Source of the DNA: Micrococcales bacterium UBA2037
GTDB taxonomy: Bacteria > Actinomycetota > Actinomycetes > Actinomycetales > Microbacteriaceae
Reading direction: 5' to 3'
DNA length: 40,343 nucleotides
Assembly: GCA_002333405.1 (NCBI GenBank)
Contig: DDBH01000024.1
Span: 24,741 to 65,083 of the forward strand
Positions 1 to 7,265 of the stretch are shown here, in pieces. The notes beneath the pieces are model-generated. The model searched no databases. It was not told the DNA's origin and saw only the letters and a program-made list of their open reading frames with translations. The position numbers and the translations under genes are program-made. Position 1 is the stretch's first letter. Each line of letters begins with the position of its first letter.

Positions 1-301
1 CCGAATTGTGCTGCGCCGCACCATGGGACCTGGAAACTTCGAAAATGAATTCAACGCCTGGAGTGGAACAGCACTGGGCATGGCTCACACGCTGACGCAG
101 AGTGCTTTCTTTAGGCCCAAGAACTACTCAAAGAAACTCAAGAACCTGTTCTACACCGGCCACAACACCATCCCCGGCATTGGTCTTCCGATGTGCCTAA
201 TCGGGGCCGAGCTTGTCTACAAGCACCTAACCGCTGACAAGTCATCGGGGCCAATCCAGCATGAACTAACCACTGTGGAGAGCTGGAAGGGCCTTAGTTG
301 A
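1..301 (+). CDS. crtI: Phytoene/lycopene desaturase CrtI, C-terminal end (partial)
   Basis: The reading frame is open from base 2 and runs off the left edge, so only about 99 C-terminal residues are present. They include the stretch GPGNFENEFNAWSG and the late motif YTGHNTIPGIGLPMCLIGAE, which match the FAD-binding C-terminal part of CrtI-type carotenoid desaturases. These enzymes desaturate phytoene to lycopene at the membrane. The stop codon overlaps the TTG start of the next gene by 4 bp (TTGA). That, together with the crtYe-crtYf-crtEb genes that follow, places it in a C50 carotenoid operon. An internal GTG at 8 should not be taken as a start. Confidence 0.9.
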   Translation, partial: RIVLRRTMGPGNFENEFNAWSGTALGMAHTLTQSAFFRPKNYSKKLKNLFYTGHNTIPGIGLPMCLIGAELVYKHLTADKSSGPIQHELTTVESWKGLS

Positions 302-624
302 TTCAACAGCTACTGCCTTTTGCCTACCTTGCGGCCCTGATTCTTTCAATCCTTGGGCTCTACTTGATAGACAGAAGGCACAAGCTCGCAATCACTGGCT
401 CCCCCAGAGCGGCACTGCTCTCGATTGCCGTGGCGGTGGCACTGTTTTTGATCTGGGATCTAGCAGGAATTGCCCTAGGCATCTTTTTTAGAGGTGACGC
501 TCCTCATCTCTCGGGTTTGGTGCTCGCCCCAGAGCTGCCAGTCGAAGAAGTGTTTTTCCTAATACTGCTCAGCTACAACGCGTTGCTTGTTTACCTAGCG
601 TTTGCAAGGCGGTTTCAGAAATGA
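298..624 (+). CDS. crtYe: C50 carotenoid cyclase subunit, CrtYe-like
   Basis: A 108-residue protein with three likely membrane helices and the motif PELPVEE (about residues 78-84), typical of the small heterodimeric lycopene cyclase subunits of Gram-positive bacteria. In Corynebacterium and Micrococcus relatives, CrtYe and CrtYf together cyclise the C50 chain made by CrtEb, giving decaprenoxanthin- or sarcinaxanthin-type pigments. The start is TTG at 298, overlapping the crtI stop, and the stop overlaps the next ATG (ATGA at 621-624), so translational coupling is likely. Which of the two subunits is 'e' and which 'f' rests on gene order. Ring type (beta, gamma or epsilon) cannot be told from this sequence alone. 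Confidence 0.85.
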   Translation: MIQQLLPFAYLAALILSILGLYLIDRRHKLAITGSPRAALLSIAVAVALFLIWDLAGIALGIFFRGDAPHLSGLVLAPELPVEEVFFLILLSYNALLVYLAFARRFQK

Positions 625-908
625 CCTACCTGCTACTCACGGCCTCAGTACTTGCTGCAGCCATGATTTATTTCTTCCTCATGCGCAGCTACATTGCAAG
701 CAAACCGCTGGTGGCCGCATTGGCCGTGATGCTGCTTATTACCGCTATTTTTGACAACGTGATCATTGCAACCGGGATTGTGGCCTACGACGAGGCCAAG
801 ATTTCCGGCATCAAAATTGGTGTTGCGCCAATCGAGGACTTTGCCTACACATTGGTAGCGCTGCTGGTTGTGCCAACTCTGTTCAACTTCTTTAGGGTTA
901 GGCTGTGA
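621..908 (+). CDS. crtYf: C50 carotenoid cyclase subunit, CrtYf-like
   Basis: A 95-residue, three-helix membrane protein with the motif PIEDFAY near residues 70-76, the counterpart of the PELPVEE motif in its upstream partner. Small cyclase halves like these act as a heterodimer, and the conserved acidic pair is thought to take part in protonating the polyene end. The ATG at 621 overlaps the crtYe stop and its own stop overlaps the GTG start of crtEb (GTGA at 905-908). The chain of 4-bp overlaps argues for stoichiometric expression from one mRNA. Confidence 0.85.
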   Translation: MTYLLLTASVLAAAMIYFFLMRSYIASKPLVAALAVMLLITAIFDNVIIATGIVAYDEAKISGIKIGVAPIEDFAYTLVALLVVPTLFNFFRVRL

Positions 909-1762
909 AGCTAATTTCGAGACTGATTGTCTCCTCTCGGCCAATCTCTTGGATAAACACGGCCTTTCCCTTCGCGGCCGCCTACTTCATCACTACCGGC
1001 GAAGTAACTGCGCAGCTAATAATTGGCACCCTGTTCTTCCTGATCCCCTACAACCTTTTGATGTATGGGGTGAACGATGTCTTTGATTACGAAAGCGACC
1101 TGGCTAATCCCAGGAAGGGCGGAATCGAGGGTGCGCTCCTGGAGCCCAAATACCACGCGGCAACACTTTGGATTTCAACTATTAGCTGCGCTCCATTTGT
1201 GGTTTATTTGCTGGTTTCTGGCAGTGCTGAAGCCTCGCTTATTTTGCTGTTGGTGCTCTTTGCCGTGGTTGCTTACTCTGCCAAGCATCTGCGGTTCAAG
1301 GAGATTCCAGTGTTGGATTCCTTCACCTCTGCAGTTCACTTTGTAGGGCCAATGCTTTTTGGTCTCTCCCTGGGTCACGGCAACCTACTCAATCCCGTTG
1401 TCGCCCTGGCGACATTGGCATTTATGCTCTGGGGCATGGCCTCCCATGCATTCGGCGCCATTCAAGACATCCAGGCTGATCGTCAGGCAAAGATCGCCTC
1501 TATCGCCACCTACCTGGGGGCAAGACTTACCGTGAGATTGGCCTTCGCCTCGTACGCTGTGGCTGCCGTCATTGTGATATTTCTGCCTGACCGATTTGCC
1601 TTTGCTGCTCTGGCAGCCCTGCCCTACCTGATTGTGGTTGGCAGGGAATTTCAGATTACGGATGAGACCTGTGAAAGCGCAAACAGAGGCTGGAAACGAT
1701 TTATCTGGCTGAACTTTTTTGCCGGTGCGATTATCAGTGCGCTGCTAATCGGACCGAGCTAG
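905..1762 (+). CDS. crtEb: Lycopene elongase / UbiA-type prenyltransferase CrtEb
   Basis: A polytopic protein of 285 residues with the first aspartate-rich UbiA motif NDVFDYESD at residues 57-65 and a second, DIQADR, in the middle of the protein. UbiA enzymes move prenyl groups using Mg-bound aspartates. In this gene context the substrate is lycopene and the donor dimethylallyl diphosphate, giving C45 and C50 carotenoids. The GTG start overlaps the crtYf stop. It is the last gene of the operon: its TAG stop interlocks with the stop of the convergent sprT-like gene (CTAG at 1759-1762), leaving no room for a terminator between them. Confidence 0.9.
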   Translation: MKLISRLIVSSRPISWINTAFPFAAAYFITTGEVTAQLIIGTLFFLIPYNLLMYGVNDVFDYESDLANPRKGGIEGALLEPKYHAATLWISTISCAPFVVYLLVSGSAEASLILLLVLFAVVAYSAKHLRFKEIPVLDSFTSAVHFVGPMLFGLSLGHGNLLNPVVALATLAFMLWGMASHAFGAIQDIQADRQAKIASIATYLGARLTVRLAFASYAVAAVIVIFLPDRFAFAALAALPYLIVVGREFQITDETCESANRGWKRFIWLNFFAGAIISALLIGPS

Positions 1763-2211
1763 CTCTCCTGCCAGCTGATTAGGTGGTTCGCAGAAAACCT
1801 CGGTGAGCAAAGCTTGCAGCTGAGCGCCCTGGTTGGCTTTCGCATCCGATAGTGCTCATGGGAACCAGGGCACAGGCCGACATACTTCGCAGAGTTTTTA
1901 GCAACTTCCTTGCCGTCAAGCTTCTCGTGGCGATAGCCAATTTCGGTCGCCTTTTGCTTCCAGATTTTTCCATGACCAGCCTGCTGGCCAGCAAGGGCAT
2001 GCGCTATCTCGTGCAGCAGCACCTGCTGCACTTGTTCAATAGAGGATGTGACCACAAAATGCTTACTGAGCGTGATCCTTCTGGCCTGATAGTCACACTG
2101 ACCTGCTCTACGAACAGCCCGGTCAAAACCAAAGGAATAGCGAATTAGCCCATGAGCTTGAAAGAGCTCATTAGCCATCGCTTTAACTCTGGTTTCGGCC
2201 CTTTGGTCCAA
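1759..2211 (-). CDS. SprT-like zinc metalloprotease-fold protein
   Basis: A 150-residue protein with the zinc-protease signature HEIAH at residues 67-71, followed by GHGKIW, as in the SprT-like domain (eukaryotic SPRTN, bacterial SprT). The bacterial role is poorly defined; the eukaryotic homologue cleaves DNA-protein crosslinks. The TTG start at 2211 lies 4 nt beyond the stop of the upstream PatB gene and the likely ribosome site (AAGGA) sits inside that gene, so it is probably cotranscribed. An ATG at 2178 (12th codon) is the alternative start and would still keep the whole domain. Its stop is nested in the crtEb stop. Confidence 0.85.
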   Translation of the reverse strand: MDQRAETRVKAMANELFQAHGLIRYSFGFDRAVRRAGQCDYQARRITLSKHFVVTSSIEQVQQVLLHEIAHALAGQQAGHGKIWKQKATEIGYRHEKLDGKEVAKNSAKYVGLCPGSHEHYRMRKPTRALSCKLCSPRFSANHLISWQES

Positions 2212-2215
2212 TTCG

Positions 2216-3361
2216 CTAGTGTCCTTCGCAAAGTTCGGCGATGCGCCTTACGGCCTCCGTGATTCGGGGCTTCGAGGTTGCAAAATTGAACCGCACAAAC
2301 CCCGGGTAGTCATCATCGATGCCGTGGTCCGAGCCTGCAACAACCGCGACTTTCGCCTCTTTCAGAATCGCCTGTTGCAAGTCTTGAATTTTGTAGGCGC
2401 CAAGGTCTAGCCAAGCCAGATAGGTGGCCTCCATCTCATAAAGTCTTGCCTGCGGAAGTCTGTTGGCGACCTCAGACCTTAGGTGCTCAAGGTTCTCTTG
2501 CAACTGCAAAACCGTTTGGTCTAGCCAACCCACGCCCTGTTCATAGGCGGCCACCATTGCGTGCGCTCCCAGAATTGATGCTCGCCACTGCATGGCTTCG
2601 GGCAACAATTTGAGCTTTGCTCGCACCTGATCGGAAGCTGTCACCAAGAAGCCGGCCTTGAGCCCTGCGGTATTCCAAGCTTTGGAGCTGGAGGTGATCG
2701 TCACACCGGTTGCAGCAGCCTCTTGCCCAAGTGAAAGATATGGAGTGAACGGAACCCATGAAAGTGGGGCGTGAATCTCATCCGAAATTACGAGCACGTC
2801 AAATTCCTTTGCCAGCTTGGCAATTTCTGTGAGTTCTTTGGCGGTGTGGATTCGACCAACCGGATTCTGTGGCGAGCACAGCAGATAAACCCTGACTCCA
2901 CTTTCAAATGCTGCCCTGATTGCAGGCAGGTCTAGCTTCCAAGTGTCACCCTCGAGCACCAAGGGTGCATCCACCGGAGTGCAGTCAGCCTCTTTCAGCC
3001 AGGAAAAGAAAGCGGCATAAACCGGTGTGTTCACCAAAACCTGTTCACCTGGGCCAGTTGCTGCCTTCAAAATCTCAACGGCCGCCACGCCAACGTCGGT
3101 GGCCATTTTGGCGTGTGTTGGGTCCAGCTGCCAGCCCCAACGATTCAGGGCAAAAGACTCGAAAGCCTGACCGGCTTTTGCGAATGGGCCAAGATATCCG
3201 AGGTCAGAATTTACAACCATCTGGGCAAGCCTCGCCCTGATTGGCTCTGCTACATCAAAGTCCATTTCAGCAACGTGCATCGGCAGCACATCGGCTGGAT
3301 ACCTGAGCCACTTGGAGCTAGAGCGATTTGCGAAGTTTGAAAAACTATCCGGGTCCGTCAT
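2216..3361 (-). CDS. PLP-dependent C-S lyase / aminotransferase, PatB/MalY type
   Basis: A fold-type I PLP enzyme of 381 residues. The Schiff-base lysine is in SSSKAWN (Lys about 227), SDEIHAPL carries the cofactor-binding Asp, and PMHVAEMDF near the N-terminus is the usual opening of the MalY/PatB family. These enzymes act mostly as cystathionine beta-lyases (cystathionine to homocysteine, pyruvate and ammonia), though some are aminotransferases. A longer reading from TTG 3385 exists. I prefer ATG 3361 because a -10 box CATAAT (3368-3373) lies 6 nt before it, with TTGGTC 16 nt further upstream, which suggests a leaderless mRNA. The sprT-like gene follows after 4 nt. Confidence 0.85.
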   Translation of the reverse strand: MTDPDSFSNFANRSSSKWLRYPADVLPMHVAEMDFDVAEPIRARLAQMVVNSDLGYLGPFAKAGQAFESFALNRWGWQLDPTHAKMATDVGVAAVEILKAATGPGEQVLVNTPVYAAFFSWLKEADCTPVDAPLVLEGDTWKLDLPAIRAAFESGVRVYLLCSPQNPVGRIHTAKELTEIAKLAKEFDVLVISDEIHAPLSWVPFTPYLSLGQEAAATGVTITSSSKAWNTAGLKAGFLVTASDQVRAKLKLLPEAMQWRASILGAHAMVAAYEQGVGWLDQTVLQLQENLEHLRSEVANRLPQARLYEMEATYLAWLDLGAYKIQDLQQAILKEAKVAVVAGSDHGIDDDYPGFVRFNFATSKPRITEAVRRIAELCEGH

Positions 3362-3367
3362 GCTTCG

Positions 3368-3395
3368 ATTATGCCCTATGGGCAAACTGGACCAA
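3368..3395 (-). promoter_or_regulatory. Promoter of the PatB/MalY-type gene
   Basis: On the minus strand TTGGTC (3390-3395) and CATAAT (3368-3373) are separated by 16 nt, and the -10 box ends 6 nt before the ATG at 3361. This geometry puts the transcription start at or next to the start codon. Confidence 0.55.
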
Positions 3396-3406
3396 GGGAT
3401 TGTCCC

Positions 3407-4006
3407 CTAGAGCCCAAATAGCAGGTAGCCCGCGATGGTGAAAATCACAATCGCAATGAAGCTCTCGAGAATCCGCCAGAATCGGGGATTTGTCGCCAGC
3501 GGCGCGAGCAACCTGGCGAAGTAACCGAGACCAAAAAACCATGCGAAGCTTCCAAGGCTTGCTCCGACCCAAAACAGCCAACGATCCGCCTGGAATTGAT
3601 TACCAATCGACCCCAGCAAAATGACAGTGTCGATGTAAACGTGTGGATTCAAAAAGGTGAGCCCAGCAGCAGTGGCAAGCGCGCCCCAGATGCCGGCTCG
3701 GCCAGACCCGGCACCTTCCAATGAACCTGGATTAATGGCCCGACGAACCGCCCCAATACCAAACCAAATCAAATAGGCAGCGCCCACAAAACGCAGAGCG
3801 ACCAGGAGCCACGGAACCGATTCGATTGCCGCACCAAGGCCGAGAATTCCAGCACCGATTAGGAGGGCATCCGAGACAGCGCAGAACAGCACGATGCCAA
3901 ACACATGCTCTCTGCGAAGCCCCTGACGAAGCACAAAGGCATTTTGGGCTCCGATTGCAACAATCAGCGCAAGGCCGCTGAAAAAGCCAGTGCTTGCAGC
4001 TATCAA
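3407..4006 (-). CDS. LysE/ArgO-type amino-acid exporter
   Basis: A membrane protein of 199 residues with about six hydrophobic segments. The N-terminal motif GAQNAFVLRQG is diagnostic of the LysE/ArgO branch, which exports lysine and arginine. The central segment has LNPHVYIDTV, also typical of the branch. The TTG start at 4006 is supported by an AGAGAGG ribosome site 5 nt upstream. The gene is divergent from bcp (start 4078). A second, more distant LysE-superfamily exporter of the RhtB type lies at 5357. Substrate is inferred from family only. Confidence 0.88.
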   Translation of the reverse strand: MIAASTGFFSGLALIVAIGAQNAFVLRQGLRREHVFGIVLFCAVSDALLIGAGILGLGAAIESVPWLLVALRFVGAAYLIWFGIGAVRRAINPGSLEGAGSGRAGIWGALATAAGLTFLNPHVYIDTVILLGSIGNQFQADRWLFWVGASLGSFAWFFGLGYFARLLAPLATNPRFWRILESFIAIVIFTIAGYLLFGL

Positions 4007-4064
4007 GGCGCCCTCTCTGGAGGCAGGTGTGCTCTGTTTATGGAAATAAAACTGAGCTGAAGCC

Positions 4065-4070
4065 TATTAT
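4065..4070 (+). promoter_or_regulatory. -10 box (TATTAT) of bcp, leaderless geometry
   Basis: TATTAT ends 7 nt before the ATG at 4078. It overlaps an in-frame upstream ATG (4069), which would be excluded from the transcript, so 4078 is the better start. No clear -35 box is visible. Confidence 0.55.
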
Positions 4071-4077
4071 GACAATT

Positions 4078-4536
4078 ATGACTTTAGAAATCGGAACAAA
4101 GGCCCCGGCATTCATGCTCAACGACCAGGATGACCAGCCAGTAGCGCTGACTGACTTCGCTGACCAAAATGTGATTGTCTACTTTTATCCAGCAGCATCA
4201 ACACCCGGCTGCACCACCCAGGCCTGCGATTTCAGAGACAACATAAATTCGCTGAAATCTGCCGGCTACCAGGTGCTAGGAATCTCACCCGACAAGCCGT
4301 CAAAGCTCAAGAATTTTCAAGAAAAGGAAGGCCTGAACTTTCCGCTGCTAAGTGACCCAGACAACAAGGTCCAAGAGGCCTACGGCGCTTACGGACCAAA
4401 GAAGATGTATGGCAAGGAGTACATGGGGACTATTCGCTCCACATTTGTCGTAAGTGCCGGAAAAATCAGTCATGCCTTTTATAACGTCAAGGCCAAGGGC
4501 CACATCGAATTCCTGCGCAAAGAGTTAGGGATCTAG
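4078..4536 (+). CDS. bcp: Thioredoxin-dependent peroxiredoxin Bcp, two-cysteine type
   Basis: A 152-residue thioredoxin-fold peroxidase that reduces peroxides using a peroxidatic cysteine in PGCT (Cys45). A second cysteine follows five residues later (Cys50), the spacing seen in E. coli Bcp, so an intramolecular disulfide is expected and thioredoxin would recycle it. The start was set by the -10 box at 4065-4070; in-frame sequence further upstream overlaps the divergent lysE start and looks non-coding. A paralogue lacking the second cysteine lies at 6024. Length and motifs are normal for the family. Confidence 0.92.
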   Translation: MTLEIGTKAPAFMLNDQDDQPVALTDFADQNVIVYFYPAASTPGCTTQACDFRDNINSLKSAGYQVLGISPDKPSKLKNFQEKEGLNFPLLSDPDNKVQEAYGAYGPKKMYGKEYMGTIRSTFVVSAGKISHAFYNVKAKGHIEFLRKELGI

Positions 4537-4562
4537 CCCCGCTCACCTCAAGTTTTCAGACG

Positions 4563-4568
4563 TAGGAT
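4563..4568 (+). promoter_or_regulatory. -10 box (TAGGAT) of the zinc-ribbon gene
   Basis: TAGGAT lies 7 nt before the ATG at 4576, the same leaderless arrangement as at several other genes in this window. Confidence 0.45.
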
Positions 4569-4575
4569 TTGAATC

Positions 4576-4854
4576 ATGAATTGTAGGAATTGCAACTTGC
4601 CAGTTGCCAAAAATGACCTTGATTGCCCAAGTTGCGGTCTGACGACAGCGAAAACCAGGGCGGACCTTCAAAGAATTGACCCTGCTATGACCAATGGGCT
4701 TGCTTGGGCACTGATTGCAGTGGGGCTCCTAGGAGTTGTCTTTGTAATTGCAAACAGCTCGACCAATTGGCAATCAAACCTTGACTTTGTCGCTCCAGCT
4801 GCACTTTTGCTGGTTGGCGGAGCAACTTTGATTAGTACTAGAAGAAAAAAATAG
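4576..4854 (+). CDS. Zinc-ribbon membrane protein, unknown function
   Basis: A 92-residue protein with four cysteines in two CxxC pairs (Cys3/6 and Cys17/20), forming a small N-terminal zinc ribbon, followed by two hydrophobic segments (about residues 42-60 and 70-85) and a short basic tail ending in RRKK. The architecture, a cytoplasmic zinc ribbon anchored to the membrane, is common in bacteria but has no single function. A -10 box 7 nt upstream supports this start and a leaderless transcript. It stands alone between bcp and a small membrane-peptide gene. I do not recognise a specific family. Confidence 0.7.
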   Translation: MNCRNCNLPVAKNDLDCPSCGLTTAKTRADLQRIDPAMTNGLAWALIAVGLLGVVFVIANSSTNWQSNLDFVAPAALLLVGGATLISTRRKK

Positions 4855-4952
4855 CGATCCTCCTGACCCATGTTGAAAGCAGAACAAGCTTTGCCTGTTT
4901 CATCTGAGTTAGGGTGTAGAGGTACCCACGAACAAATCGTAAAGAGGAAATG

Positions 4953-5087
4953 ATGAACGACCACGATATTGAAATCGCAGTGAACTCGGTAACGGTTCTG
5001 ATGTCTTTGAGTGGTTTGGGCATCATCGCCCTAATGGGAATGTTTTTGCATCTCAGTCTGACTTCAATCCTCGGCGGCAACAGCTAA
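4953..5087 (+). CDS. Small membrane peptide of 44 residues, unknown
   Basis: This short frame begins at ATG 4953, with GAGG (4944-4947) 5 nt upstream as ribosome site; an ATG at 4950 directly before it would leave only 2 nt. The peptide opens with the polar, acidic stretch MNDHDIEIA and continues with one strongly hydrophobic, methionine- and leucine-rich segment (about residues 14-40), ending in GGNS. It looks like a single-pass membrane peptide. No known small-protein family is recognised. Coding support is the ribosome site, the clean hydrophobic profile and a bidirectional hairpin about 70 nt downstream, so moderate only. Confidence 0.5.
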   Translation: MNDHDIEIAVNSVTVLMSLSGLGIIALMGMFLHLSLTSILGGNS

Positions 5088-5153
5088 AACACAAACTGGA
5101 GTCGCTTTCGGGCACCAAATTTATGCGCACACCAAGCAGTAGAGCCCGAGCAT

Positions 5154-5181
5154 AAAAAAAATCCCCGACCTAACGAGGATT
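5154..5181 (-). terminator. Intrinsic terminator of tRNA-Lys
   Basis: On the minus strand an 8-bp stem (5174-5181 with 5160-5167, one G-T pair) encloses a 6-nt loop and is followed by a run of eight T. It sits 8 nt after the CCA end of the tRNA. Read on the plus strand it could also stop transcripts from the small gene at 4953. Confidence 0.8.
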
Positions 5182-5189
5182 TCATTCTT

Positions 5190-5265
<76 letters not shown>

Positions 5266-5356
5266 ATCAGCGCAAAAGCTTACCACCTAGATCAATGGTT
5301 TGCTCAAGTAATCTAGCAATGAGATTGAATCATTGCTGGTGTGCTTAGATTGGCGG

Positions 5357-5950
5357 GTGCCAATTGAGCTGATTGCAGCAGTAGCAACCTTTGGGTTCAT
5401 AACCTCAGTGACCCCTGGACCCAATAACACCATTTTGTTTGCAACCAGCGTGAGCTATGGACTTCGCAAGGCCATGCCATTCCTGCTGGGAATTATGCTT
5501 GGTCTTGCGGTGATCCTAAGCGCAATTGGGTTGGGGCTCGGTGCTGTATTCATAGCCTTTCCGGCAGCTTTTCAAGTCCTAAAATACCTAGGGTTTGCCT
5601 ATATTCTTTATTTGTCCTACTCCATCATCCAATCCGGCTATAAGCCAATCGCTAGTGACACAAAGCTTTTTGGGTTATTTGAAGCCAGCTTTTTTCAGTT
5701 TGTGAATCCAAAGGTTTGGGTGGTGATGCCAAGCTTCATGGCCTCGTTCATTCCGATCGGTGCGACACCGCTGGTCACTGCGACTCTAATCGTCGTCTTT
5801 TTGGTTTTTACCTTCCCGGGAGCGCTGGCTTGGGCGCTGTTCGGCGAGGTGCTGAAGACCTTCATGGCGAACCCAAAAAAGCGGCGGATTTTCAATTGGT
5901 TTGCTGGGCTGCTGCTGGTCGCCTCAATGGTGCCAGTGGTGTTTTTCTAA
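5357..5950 (+). CDS. LysE/RhtB-family exporter
   Basis: A hydrophobic protein of about 197 residues whose N-terminal part holds the RhtB-type signature TPGPNN, with further family features such as NPKVWV in the second half. RhtB-type proteins export homoserine, threonine, leucine or other small amino acids; the substrate here is unknown. The frame could begin at TTG 5333, but GTG 5357 lies 6 nt after TTAGAT (5345-5350, preceded by TG as in an extended -10), and the protein then starts VPIELIAAV as homologues do. It runs divergently from the tRNA gene. Confidence 0.85.
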   Translation: MPIELIAAVATFGFITSVTPGPNNTILFATSVSYGLRKAMPFLLGIMLGLAVILSAIGLGLGAVFIAFPAAFQVLKYLGFAYILYLSYSIIQSGYKPIASDTKLFGLFEASFFQFVNPKVWVVMPSFMASFIPIGATPLVTATLIVVFLVFTFPGALAWALFGEVLKTFMANPKKRRIFNWFAGLLLVASMVPVVFF

Positions 5951-6010
5951 AAAAACAAAAAAGCTGAACGCTTAGGGCGAAATCGACACCTCGAAACTTT
6001 GGCAAAAAGA

Positions 6011-6016
6011 TAATAT
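6011..6016 (+). promoter_or_regulatory. -10 box (TAATAT) of the second bcp gene
   Basis: TAATAT ends 7 nt before the ATG at 6024, predicting transcription from the start codon itself. Confidence 0.55.
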
Positions 6017-6023
6017 TGGTCCA

Positions 6024-6518
6024 ATGAATGAAAACGGCTTGGGGAAAGCAGCGTCAAGGCTAGAGCCTGGTCAGCTGGCTCCGGTCTTTGAGCTGCTTGA
6101 TCAAGATGGGGTCATTGCTAAGTCCTCGGAAGTACTCGCTCAGCCGACTATTTTATTTTTCTTCCCAGCTGCAGGCAGCCCAGGTTGCACCAAAGAGGCA
6201 GCCGACTTTCAAGACCACCTGGAAGAATTTGCCCAGAAGGGCTATCAAATTGTCGGAATCTCCCCCGACAGCCCAAAGCGCCTCAAAGAGTTTTCACTTT
6301 CGCATGACCTGAGCTTCAGGCTACTTTCGGACCCAGAGGTGTCAGTCCACCGCGCCTATGGCGCACACGGCGAGAAGTCGATCTACGGTCGAATTTATAA
6401 GGGTGTTCTTCGCTCGACAGTCATTACTGATATCAATGGCAACGTTGAGCAGGCCATGTATAACGTGAAGGCCACCGGCCACACCAACATGCTGAAAAAG
6501 CGGCTCGGAATTATCTAG
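6024..6518 (+). CDS. Bcp-family peroxiredoxin, one-cysteine type
   Basis: A 164-residue paralogue of the protein at 4078. The two share the blocks FYP/FFP, GISPDSPK/GISPDKPSK, LLSDP, AYGAHGEKS and the ending YNVKATGH. The peroxidatic cysteine is present (PGCT, Cys55), but the position of the resolving cysteine is alanine (Ala60) and there is no other cysteine. It must therefore work as a one-cysteine enzyme or use an external thiol. Preceded by its own -10 box. The two copies are separated by four other genes (one a tRNA), so this is not a fresh tandem duplication. Confidence 0.88.
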   Translation: MNENGLGKAASRLEPGQLAPVFELLDQDGVIAKSSEVLAQPTILFFFPAAGSPGCTKEAADFQDHLEEFAQKGYQIVGISPDSPKRLKEFSLSHDLSFRLLSDPEVSVHRAYGAHGEKSIYGRIYKGVLRSTVITDINGNVEQAMYNVKATGHTNMLKKRLGII

Positions 6519-6521
6519 CTG

Positions 6522-6905
6522 TTACTTGTCTCGAAACAGCTCTCGGACGTTCTTTGAGAACATGGCAAAGAACACGATCGCGGCTGGCACCGACAGCGCA
6601 ACTCCGATTGCCACGACGCCAAACTCACCTGAAAAGCTAGCTACGCCAATCGAAACAATCAACAACTGCAATACAAACGAGGGTGTGTAGGCCCAGCGCT
6701 TGAGCCTAAACATGCCGATTGCAACATTGATCATGAATGCCGAGGCCGCCAACAGCATGCCAGTAAGGAACAGTGCACTGACCAGCGACAGCACTCCGCC
6801 GGCCAGGATGTAGATCACTGACAAGACTGCAAATCCGGCAAGAATTGTTGCCTGAATTGCAGTGATTAGTACCGCTAAGAGCAGAATTATTGGCTTTTTG
6901 GACAA
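6522..6905 (-). CDS. Four-helix membrane protein, unknown function
   Basis: A 127-residue protein made almost entirely of four hydrophobic helices (about residues 5-30, 32-58, 70-90 and 93-115), with the charged links FRLKRW and KNVRELFRDK. Start is TTG at 6905; no strong ribosome site is visible and the true start could be a few codons away. It is convergent with the one-cysteine Bcp gene (3-nt gap) and divergent from whiB1. No family is recognised; many actinobacteria carry similar small membrane proteins. Confidence 0.6.
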   Translation of the reverse strand: MSKKPIILLLAVLITAIQATILAGFAVLSVIYILAGGVLSLVSALFLTGMLLAASAFMINVAIGMFRLKRWAYTPSFVLQLLIVSIGVASFSGEFGVVAIGVALSVPAAIVFFAMFSKNVRELFRDK

Positions 6906-7016
6906 TTGGGTATTGATTTCTTGGGTCGGCTATGAAACGATTTTGGTGTTGCAAGAAGGACTCTACCTTCAAATTTATGCAAGTTTCGACCTTAGGAATA
7001 ACAGAACAATATGGAT

Positions 7017-7265
7017 ATGGATTGGCTAAATCAGGCCCGCTGTCTCAACGAAGATCCAGAGCTTTTCTTCCCAGTCGGGAACACAGGCCCTGCTCTTGAC
7101 CAGATAGAGCGAGCCAAGACAATCTGCCGCCAGTGTGATGTTTCGGCTCAATGCCTCGAATATGCAATCAAAGAAAACCAGGACACCGGAGTTTGGGGTG
7201 GCCTATCTGAGGACGAGCGTCGCTCACTGAAGCGTCGCTACGCCAGAGCCCGTCGCGCCGGCTAA
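7017..7265 (+). CDS. whiB1: WhiB1-type iron-sulfur transcription regulator
   Basis: An 82-residue Wbl protein. Four cysteines (Cys9, 37, 40, 46) bind a 4Fe-4S cluster, GVWGG forms the turn that contacts the sigma factor, and the basic tail RRSLKRRYARARR binds DNA. The N-terminus MDWLNQARC aligns with mycobacterial WhiB1 when ATG 7017 is used; an ATG at 7011 adds two residues. The neighbour on the other strand is a PdtaS kinase, the same pairing as Rv3219/Rv3220c in Mycobacterium tuberculosis, which supports the WhiB1 assignment. WhiB1 is essential and nitric-oxide sensitive in mycobacteria. Its stop interlocks with the pdtaS stop. Confidence 0.93.
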   Translation: MDWLNQARCLNEDPELFFPVGNTGPALDQIERAKTICRQCDVSAQCLEYAIKENQDTGVWGGLSEDERRSLKRRYARARRAG

